Below are positions 56,499-64,000 of a stretch of DNA of 64,000 nucleotides, piece by piece. Origin of the DNA: Calycina herbarum (lineage: Eukaryota; Ascomycota; Leotiomycetes; Helotiales; Pezizellaceae); contig LLEY01000024.1 of the NCBI GenBank assembly GCA_001414485.1, positions 372,001-436,000 on the forward strand, in the 5' to 3' direction. The translations under genes were made by a program, and so were the position numbers. Positions within the stretch are counted from its first letter, which is position 1. Every line of letters begins with the position of its first letter. The notes under the pieces are model-generated. The model was not told the DNA's origin. It made no database searches and saw only the letters and a list, made by a program, of their open reading frames with translations.

Positions 56499-58641
56499 AT
56501 GGCGGAACAAGCAGACCTCGAAACTCCTACTGCTATTGCAGCTCCTGAGATTGCGCCAGAAGCCCCAAAAGAGGCGATTGAAGAGAAGGGAACAAAGGAT
56601 GCCAGCGAAGTCGCAGAAGTCGCAGAAGTCGCGCCTGAGGCGGTCGCGACCAAGGAGGAACCAGTCGCGCCTGGTATGTTATGTTTTTTAAGTCCTATCC
56701 ATAGGCTTTCAATTCTTTAATGCTCTTTTGCTAACTGGTTTAACTACTTTCAGCTTTGAAGGAGGAGAAGCCAGATACAAATGGCGACAAAATTCCAGCC
56801 GACGACGTCACTGACGACAATCCTCCAGCCCCTAAACCTGAAGCCGAAGACGTTGAGATGAAGGAAAATACAAACACTACTGAAGCAGTTCCATCTGCAG
56901 CCAAATCTGGCGACGCTCCCCTAGCCACCGACGCATCTACTCCATCTGCCACCAAGGCTAAGGGAAAGCGAAAGTCAACCGGTGTGCCCGAACACAAAAA
57001 CAAGAAATTGAACAAGAAGGCCTCAAAGGCGAAGTTGGGAGATGATCCAAAGCGATACCATCCAGATGCTCAACCTGGTGATCACTTTTTTATTCACTTA
57101 AAGGGATATCCTAGGTGGCCTGGAATTGTGGCTGATAACGATATGCTACCAACTACTCTCCTTAAATCGCGACCACTTGGAGCTCAAGATGAGGATGGCA
57201 ACTGGCGCCCTGGCTATGAGGACGGAGGACCAAAGTATAACCTGAGAGTATTCCCAGTCATGTATCTTGAAACCAACGAATTGTAAGTTGTGCAATTTTG
57301 CTATCTAATCGCCCTGCTAATTCTTGGCTTACAGTTCCTGGACCTCCCACAAAGACCTTGAGACATTGACTCTAGAAGATGTCGCAGACGGTCCTCCAAA
57401 GCCACGCCCACATCTTGATGGTGCTTTTGTTCTCGCCCATGAGCAACACGACTTGCAACATTACAAGGACATCTTGAATCATTGGCAAGAAGAGAAGGCA
57501 GAGGAGAGAGCGCGCAAGGAGGCCGCTGAAGAGGCTGCTGCTGCGAAGAGAGCTGCAAAGAAGGCCAAGAAACCTCGCATTTCTTCTGCCAAAGTTGTTG
57601 ATGGCGATGAAGATGTTGAAATGGCAGATGCTGATGGTGAGGTTGACTCTGAGGAAGCTGCAACTGCACCAACCCCAAAGCCAAATAACAAGAAGCGCAA
57701 GATTCCTGATGAAGAGTCTGAGGTAATTTTCCACTGAAAACTTATTCCAAACAATACTAATTTTCAATTCAGACACCACAACGCGCTGAGTCGGCTAAGA
57801 AGGTCAAACCCACAAAGATTAAGTTGACAACAAATGGCTCATCAAGCACTCCAAAGTCAGCTGCGAAGGACCCAGGTTCCGCCAAAGCAACCAAGCCAAA
57901 GACAAAGAAAGCTGCAAAGGGTCAGAATGATGAAGTTGCTGCAGAGCCAGAAGTTGTTCTCACCGCCGAACAAAAGCGAGCTATGAAGCAGGTTAGTTAA
58001 CCCTTTATTTTCACATTTGAAGCAGTGCATATCTAACAACCATCTAGAAGGAAATCTTGTTCTTAAGACACAAGCTTCAAAAGGGTTTGCTCACCCGCGA
58101 TCAAGAGCCAAAGGAGGAGGAGATGAAGCAGATGTCAGAATTTGTTACCAAGCTTGAGGGTTATTCAGACTTGGAGGTTAGCATCATTAGAGCCACAAAG
58201 ATCAACAAGGTTTTGAAGGCAATTTTGAAGCTCGCTACCATTCCAAAGGAGGAGGAGTTCAAGTTCAAGCAACGCTCTCAATCTTTACTCGATAAGTGGA
58301 ACAAGCTTCTTGCGAGTGAGCAAGGCACTCCAGCCGCCGCAACCGCTACCAATGGTCTTTCTGAGGGCAAATCTGGCGGAGATGACTCCAAGGCAGCTCC
58401 AGCCGAGGGCACTAACGGCGTGAAGGAGGCAGCGGATGAGCCAAAGGTTGAGGAGAAGGTTTCCACCGAAGCTTCACCTGCTACCGAGGCGAAGGAGGAA
58501 ACTAAAGAAAACTCTGCCGCAGTTGAAGAGCCAGCGAAGGTATGTATCCCCTGTTTCTTCAATGTTTCCAAATCATCTCAGGTCCTAATTCAGAAACAGG
58601 AGAAGATCGCGGAACCCGCAGCGGTAGAAACCACGGCATAA
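56499..58641 (+). CDS. PWWP-domain chromatin protein with TFIIS N-terminal/LEDGF-like helical domain
   Basis: Six exons (56499-56673, 56754-57282, 57335-57722, 57773-57991, 58048-58539, 58600-58641) give about 614 aa. The order is: an acidic Ala/Glu/Pro-rich N-terminus; a Lys-rich segment; a PWWP domain at about residues 160-245 (PGDHFFIHLKGYPRWPGIVA); a charged helix (EEKAEERARKEAAEEAAAAK); basic tails (KKRKIPDEE); a helical TFIIS-N/LEDGF-like bundle (ILFLRHKLQKGLL, FVTKLEGYSDLEVSIIRATK, LATIPKEEEFKFKQR); and an acidic C-terminus. PWWP domains read methylated H3K36 on nucleosomes, so a nuclear role in transcribed chromatin is likely; it may correspond to the NuA3-associated Pdp3 type, which is inference. 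The last 60-nt intron (58540-58599) is phase-neutral and stop-free. An AG at 58592-58593 is an alternative acceptor adding two residues. Confidence 0.85.
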
Positions 58642-59337
58642 ATTTTCCAACCTTTCTTTCCTCGATTTTCGAATGACATCAACGATCGGTTGGTGAATTT
58701 ATGCCTACACCACGTTTGCTTGGTACTGCTTGCTCTTCTAGCGTTGCCCTAGATGAAGCTGAGCATTAGGCGGACTCCTTGGTCTGTCTGCGAGGATTGC
58801 TCTGCAATTTCGCATGTAACACTATGCAATACGGAGTTCCATCTCCATGGGCGAGGCTACCCCAGCACTGTAAAAATCTGATGTTTCTCTTATTTTTCCA
58901 AGGTTTTTCAAATTGCAACTTCAATGATGAATGGAGGGGATGGGAGAAAAATGGACGTTTTATTGGTTGGCTGCATGAATTTGTTTTCCGTTTGTGAGGA
59001 TGGTTTTTGGTATGATGATGTTGAGAGGGAAAGGCTACTACCTACACGAAGCGTACCATGGCAATGAATTACTTTGAAAAAGCGCGCAAGTTGGGCTTTG
59101 GTTAGCTAGCTTTCTGAATTTGTCAATATCAATAATAATTAAAATCTACGTCTTCTGAATTTGTGGTGATGATAAACCGTGCAGGTCTTGCAGAGGAAAG
59201 AGCGATGGTGAGCTTTTGCGACCGCCCCACTTTGGGGTAAGGCGGTGTGGGCGCATTCATGGCAGAATTATTTTATTTCAATTCTCTTTCTCCAAGCTCT
59301 CTCTGGAACTACAACAATCCCAGACCTCAACAACAAG
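58642..59337. other. intergenic region, nothing recognised
   Basis: About 700 bp between the PWWP gene and RCL1, containing a 3' UTR and the RCL1 promoter. No repeat or RNA gene is recognised. Confidence 0.4.
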
Positions 59338-60549
59338 ATGGCAGCACCGGTTCCCGAATTCCTGCGCTTCACAACTCACAAATCCTTCACGCAACGACTT
59401 ATACTCTCCACCCTCACCGGCCGACCCATCCACATCTCCCAAATCCGCTCCTCCTCCCCCACCAACCCAGGCCTCGCGCCCCACGAAATCTCCTTCCTCC
59501 GCCTCCTCGATTCCGTCACCAATGGGTCGAGTCTCCAGATCTCATATACGGGTACGACGCTCACGTATCATCCAGGTTTAATCACTGGTTCTGTGGGTGC
59601 GAAGGGGGATGTGGTGGTTTGCTCGCTGCCGGAAAATTGTAGGAGGGGGGTTAGTTGGTTTTTATTGCCGCTTTGTCAGCTGGCGCCTTTCTCGAAGGGG
59701 GTGTGTAATGTTAGGTTTGAGGGGGAGGGAACGATTACTAGTGCGACGGAGACGGGGGATGTTAGTATTGATACGCTGAGGACGGGGGTTTTGCCTTTAT
59801 ACGAAAGATTTGGGATTTTGGGTGCGAAGATGGAACTCAGAGTTCTACAACGATCATGTGCGGGACCCGCAGGGAAGGGAGGAGGTGGGATTGTGGAATT
59901 GAGATTTGGAGCCCAAGTCAGACTTCCGAAGACGCTGCATTTGAATAGGAGTCCCGGGCGAGTAAAGAGGATTCGAGGGGTGGCGTATTGTACGGGTGTC
60001 AGTGCGAGTAATAATGCGCGGATGATACATGCTGCGAGGGGGGTTCTGAATCCCCTGGTTAGTGATGTTCATGTTGCTGCGCAGTATGATCAGGCTCCGC
60101 TGATATCGAATAATGATGCTTCGAATCCCGGGGGAAAGAAGAGGACGGGTGTGGGATTTGGGTTGAGTCTTATTGCGGAGTGTAGTACTGAGGGGGTTAT
60201 ATATACTGCCGATGTGGCGGCGCCGTCGGATGGAGGGGTTATGCCGGAGGATATTGGGAAGAAAGCTGCGTGGCAGTTGTTGGAGTGTATTGAGAAGGGT
60301 GGGTGTGTGACCACAGTTGGGATGGGAACAGTACTACTACTAATGGCTATGGGTTCGGAGGATGTTGGAAGAGTCAGACTGGGGAGAGACGTTGTGGGAA
60401 CAGAAGACTTCATCTCATTAGGAAGGGATCTAAAAAGGTTTGGAGGTAGTAGTTGGGGATTAAGAGATTGTGATGATGATGAGACGGGAGATATCATTGT
60501 CAGTGTGAAGGGAATAGGAGTTGGCAATGTGGGAAGGAAAATAGCTTAA
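59338..60549 (+). CDS. RCL1: RNA 3'-terminal phosphate cyclase-like protein Rcl1
   Basis: Single exon; the ATG at 59338 gives 403 aa (MAAPVPEFLRFTTHKSFTQR). It belongs to the RNA cyclase family, Rcl1 branch: an N-terminal RLILSTLTGRPIHISQIR segment, then LPLCQLAPFSKG, GGIVELRFGAQVRLPKT, RIRGVAYCTGVSASNNARMI and VGFGLSLIAECSTEGVIYT, in family order. Rcl1 proteins lack cyclase activity; they act with the GTPase Bms1 in the nucleolar processome to release 18S rRNA. The sequence has no histidine in the usual catalytic C-terminal position that I can identify, consistent with the non-cyclase branch. Length is normal. A longer in-frame extension upstream (to 59245) was rejected because it adds unconserved sequence. 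Confidence 0.93.
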   Translation: MAAPVPEFLRFTTHKSFTQRLILSTLTGRPIHISQIRSSSPTNPGLAPHEISFLRLLDSVTNGSSLQISYTGTTLTYHPGLITGSVGAKGDVVVCSLPENCRRGVSWFLLPLCQLAPFSKGVCNVRFEGEGTITSATETGDVSIDTLRTGVLPLYERFGILGAKMELRVLQRSCAGPAGKGGGGIVELRFGAQVRLPKTLHLNRSPGRVKRIRGVAYCTGVSASNNARMIHAARGVLNPLVSDVHVAAQYDQAPLISNNDASNPGGKKRTGVGFGLSLIAECSTEGVIYTADVAAPSDGGVMPEDIGKKAAWQLLECIEKGGCVTTVGMGTVLLLMAMGSEDVGRVRLGRDVVGTEDFISLGRDLKRFGGSSWGLRDCDDDETGDIIVSVKGIGVGNVGRKIA

Positions 60550-60763
60550 TCCATACCAAAATCAAATTGTAAGATACCCAACAATGACTTTCTCCAAAGT
60601 AATGATTGAGAATTGGCGATTGTCATTAAATAGTATCAAATTATAAAATACCCAAAAACGTATTTCTTCAGCAATCAAGCAATTCTTCAAGAGGAATGAT
60701 AATTGGTGATTGTTATTACATTCCATGTCGGTGGAAAAAGTTATCATACAAGAATTCCACCTT

Positions 60764-61866
60764 TCAAACCAAAGAATCAACGCCTCTTTGAAATCTTTGA
60801 GTGGCAGCATTAAGCCTCAGGCCCCTGTTGGCAGTAATAGCCGCGACTTCAGCACGGAATCCAACATTTTGCAAAGCAGCCTCCGTAGTAGCCGTCCCAT
60901 TTAAAACTCCATATTCATCCCATTGCCTTCGGAGAGTATTCAATATATGCAAATCCGCAATGATAGCCCTCCCAGACCAAAAAGTATCCAATCCGTCTCC
61001 TCGTTCTTCTCGTGGAGCTGGTTCTGCTAGAAGCCTGGCTCGATCGTCATCTATTTCTTCATTCGCTTCTTGGGTAGAAGAAGCTTCGTTTCCGCGATTC
61101 GTCAAAGGTTGTAACTCAATATCCCCATTCTCCGCAACAGAATCCCTGACCATCCCTCTCTCCTCAGCATCATGGTCCTGGGCTGTAGGAATGGTTGTCT
61201 GTGTCACATTCCCAGAGCTTTTAGGGGAAGTATAAGCCTTCATAACTTTCGTCAACCGTTCCTTCTCAAATACCACTGCTAACATGAAGCATTGTAATCC
61301 CAAAACTAAGATATCCAGTAAGAGCAAATGAAACTTCGAGGTTGGCCCTTTTTGTCCTATCAAATCGATCATTATTCCTCCATGTAAATAACCTCGCATA
61401 CTTTCTCCAGCTTCGGGTCGCGAGGTGAGCAGATGGAGGAGGGCGCAGAGGAAGTTGGGACCAAATATTATCCAGAGAAAGGGTCGGTGGGGTGGTGAGG
61501 GTGGGAGAGAGGGCGGTTTGGGGGTGAGGAATATTAATTGGAAGATGCCGCGGATGAGAAAGCGGAACATGGAGCAGCTATCAAATTTCAGTAGTTATTC
61601 ACATACACCTTGGAAAGGAGAACCTACTCCATATAATACAAGATACAGAGCTCCACGAAGATCAGCATATCCAGGTTCTTGATCAGCCCATCGATAAACT
61701 CCAACTTCTTCATGATTTGCGCCTGGAAACGCTTCTGCACAGGGGAAAGGGCATTATCCTGTCGTGGTGCTGCTGGTTCTGGCGCATCTAGGAGGGCGCC
61801 TGCTGTGCTTGCTGTGGTCTCTGGAGTGGGCAGGGCCGCTGAGGTTGGAGTGGGCTCATTGTTCAT
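60764..61866 (-). CDS. DUF1746 membrane protein (Dsc E3 ligase subunit 4-like)
   Basis: Two exons (61866-61628, 61577-60764; 50-bp intron) encode 350 aa. After a Thr/Ala/Pro-rich N-terminus comes the DUF1746 signature KKLEFIDGLIKNLDMLIFVE, then LYYMDCSMFRFLIRGIFQLI across the splice. Hydrophobic segments FLWIIFGPNFLCALLHLL and FHLLLLDILVLGLQCFMLAV follow, with a long soluble acidic C-terminal tail. In fission yeast and Aspergillus a DUF1746 protein is Dsc4/DscD, part of the Golgi Dsc ubiquitin ligase that activates SREBP in low oxygen. By analogy this is a likely Dsc4. The family is clear from the signature; complex membership is inferred. Confidence 0.8.
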
Positions 61867-62299
61867 AGCTCGTCGGAACTCATCGGTGGGGAATTGAGTG
61901 GAGGTATATGTTCATTGCTCACATATTTTGGTGGAAGGAGTGAGCTCAACGGACCTGGATGATGGTTGTATGAGGGAACTTGGGGGGATTTCCGCAGATC
62001 CTGGGGAAGGGAGCCGATTAATCCTCCGGAACGTGGGTGGGTCCGTCCGATGTTAAGGCCGATATCAGTATATCCTCCACAAACTTACTTGGCTTTGCAA
62101 ACATCTTTTCTCTCCAACAACGAAACTGTAAGCAGGCATACAAACAATTAATCCTTCTCTTATCAAAGTTATGATACTAACAGTTTCAGGTGAACCAAGA
62201 CAAAAGTACTACCACCAGCAGACTTGGGATTGCAAGACAGTTCAGTTCAGTTGGTTTATTCACCATAGCGCTCAGTTGCAAAATCAAACTCGAATCGGA
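61867..62299. promoter_or_regulatory. divergent promoter region
   Basis: 433 bp between the divergent DUF1746 and 2EXR genes. An intron-like stretch (GTAAGC at about 62129 to TTTCAG at about 62190, branch CTAAC) may lie in the 5' leader of the 2EXR gene. No other feature is seen. Confidence 0.4.
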
Positions 62300-63370
62300 A
62301 TGACTTCTTCAACCCCCAAAATCGACTCCAGAATAACCAGTTCTGACATCGACAAAATACCACCACCATCACCACCACCACCCAGTACTTATGCCAACCA
62401 AGAGCATGTGTTCCAGCTTGCCCACCGGCCACGGCTACGGCTACGGCTAACCCCTAAAGCTTCTCTAAGAACCCCTTCTAAATTTAGTGCGTTGCCTTTA
62501 GAACTGCGAATCATGATCTGGGATTCGTATCTTGCCCACAGCCGAGTTGTTTGGATTAGGTGGAATTCAAAGACAAAAAAACATACTGGCCGCGATATGG
62601 AACATCCACATTTCCACATCCCTCCAATTCTACACGTGAACAGAGAGTCTCGCTCTTACGGTCTGCAGTATTACACCCTTGCATTTGCACCCTCTCCAGA
62701 CAAATCACGCATCTATTTCAATTACGAGTGGGACTGGGCATATTTCAATCCGTCAGAAATTTACTATAACAAAAAGGGCATTCCTAGGGGAGTCAGTAGA
62801 GTACATTTCCATAATATAACTCGCCTTTACCTGGAAGACTTCAACTTTTGGGATTTACAAAAATGCAACAGCTTTGGAGTCCTTGCTACATTCTCGAAGT
62901 TGGATACAATCTTCATTTACAATCCAAATCACGATTCCGCAAAATTCGTTCCACATTGTGTATTTCCACCAAGGGACGGAGCTGTTGAAGACTTGCTAAT
63001 CCGTGTACTTGACGGAATGCACTCTGAGCTTGTCCAGAAAGGCGAGGGGAGGAATCGCTGGCCAGAACTATTGTGTAGTGAGGGAGAGGAGTGTTCTTTG
63101 CACTGTAAGTTCTGGCCTCGCCCAATCGCAATTCACGCATTATATTTCCTGCTTGATATCTACATACCTTGCTGACTTATCCCATCAGATTACCATCGAA
63201 GTTGGAATAACATCACCAGGCTTGGCCGCTACCGCATCAAATGGCCGGCGATGCTGAATCTTTACATTGACTTAATTTTTGCCAGTTCCCCCCACCCGCG
63301 TTTTGCTCACAATACGAGATTGGCTAAAGAGGAGTTGGACGCATTATGGCCACATTTGGTCCCTACTTGA
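62300..63370 (+). CDS. 2EXR-domain protein
   Basis: Exons 62300-63104 and 63189-63370 (intron GTAAGT...CATCAG, branch GCTGAC) give 328 aa. After a Pro-rich N-terminus comes FSALPLELRIMIWDSYL, then PPILHVNRESRSYGLQYYTL, the two EXR-type blocks defining this large Pezizomycotina family. The remainder is aromatic-rich (YFNYEWDWAYFNPSEIYYNK). Splicing at 63105 avoids the early stop at 63175 and extends the frame by NNITRLGRYRIKWPAMLNLY and more, up to TGA at 63368. No molecular function is known for the family. The start was set at 62300 because it follows the possible leader intron; an ATG at 62171 is in frame but adds unconserved residues. Confidence 0.8.
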
Positions 63371-64000
63371 TATCATTTTCCCAATGAATGAACAGTGGGC
63401 AAAAGTCTCAAGCATTGGTGGTCGCAGTTTTTATGGTCGAGAAAGCAGGTTCCTTTTGTTTGGACTACAGAGTCTTGAAACACGAGTATCAGAAGTTTGA
63501 CGAGTTGAGCTATTGGTGGTGGGCGTGTATCATAGTTGATGCAGTTTGTAAGGAGCGAAGCATTGTACAGAACATTTGTTTGAGTTTTATCAATGCTAGC
63601 TGCAAGTCAAGAAGCTTTTCTAGTTTAATGATCTCCGCGATTCAATTCTTTCAGGTGTCAAAGATGACTGTGTTCGTAATTCGGACCGTAGTTGCTCTTT
63701 GAACAAGTAGCTAGCACAGTTCTGGTCTTCCGTCTGCGTATAACCTCCCTTTATCGCTTCAGACATTTCTCTCACAATTCAATGTATTGTGCAAAAACAA
63801 CTAAAAGAATCAAGACACTGAGTTTTTGATTCTTATAACCCTTCTTCGAAATCTTGGAGTTGTCATAGACTTTTTCGTCAGATGCCGTGTCATAGTTTCG
63901 TGCACCTGAACAAAATTTGTTGAATAATATTATTCCAAGCATTCAGGAATCAGGACAATTGATTCAATTGTTTGAAAAGGGTTCGGACAATTAAGATTCG
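63371..64000. other. right-edge non-coding sequence with hairpin-like repeats
   Basis: No gene is supported. At 63806-63834, AGAATCAAGA and TTTTTGATTCT form a small hairpin whose loop and arms resemble the CPA2 intron elements. From 63895 to the end, GGAATCAGGACAATTGATTC and GGGTTCGGACAATTAAGATTC are reminiscent of the same family; the element is cut by the window end. Confidence 0.4.

Noticed and set aside
63003..63257. Alternative plus-strand frame at the end of the 2EXR gene
   Set aside because: Frame-shifted shadow; the spliced second exon 63189-63370 explains the coding signal better.

Overview
This window looks like nuclear DNA of a filamentous ascomycete. Genes carry short introns (about 40-150 bp) with GT...AG ends and CTAAC/GCTAAT-type branch points. 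They sit in moderately GC-rich blocks separated by AT-rich, degenerate, repeat-bearing tracts. The gene families (class IV chitin synthase, Skt5-type Sel1 protein, PTH11/SAT4-like receptor, 2EXR and DUF6594 proteins, MKFS-type small secreted peptides) suggest a Pezizomycotina species. A leotiomycete (Helotiales) is my best guess, but that is inference only.

Left part (1-11.2 kb): a degenerate DUF6594 fragment, an ankyrin-repeat gene, a five-exon GH17 cell-wall glucanase (btgE/SCW11-like), then an AT-rich tract with miniature transposons. Next is an SMP-30-like beta-propeller gene split by a 494-bp hAT-like miniature element with an exact 8-bp target duplication. At 11.7 kb lies a clean solo LTR with a 5-bp target duplication.

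Cell-wall block (12.6-22.4 kb): a class IV chitin synthase (minus) and a farnesylatable Sel1-repeat protein of the Skt5/Chs4 type (plus) face away from each other across 3.8 kb. In yeast Skt5/Chs4 activates the class IV enzyme Chs3, so enzyme and probable activator are neighbours here; the glucanase is 6 kb away.

Accessory block (24-39 kb): a large secreted protein of unknown function (921 aa, four exons), a SAT4/rhodopsin-type membrane receptor with one unresolved splice, a decayed Zn2Cys6 transcription factor, a truncated and frameshifted DUF2264 gene abutting an unrelated antisense gene fragment, and a tandem pair of small secreted protein genes (one broken). Further imperfect repeats follow.

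Housekeeping block (39-63.4 kb): mitochondrial arginine-specific carbamoyl-phosphate synthase large subunit (CPA2), cytosolic phenylalanyl-tRNA synthetase alpha subunit, an orphan 494-aa protein, BRR2 (U5 snRNP helicase), a PWWP/TFIIS-N chromatin protein, RCL1 (18S rRNA processing), a DUF1746 (Dsc4-like) membrane protein and a 2EXR protein. Two CPA2 introns carry related hairpin elements, and a third relative lies at the right edge of the window. I found no tRNA, rRNA or CRISPR array. No single new biosynthetic or defence system is evident. The most interesting items are the chitin-synthase/activator pair, the intron-borne hairpins, the phase-neutral introns and the unknown secreted protein.
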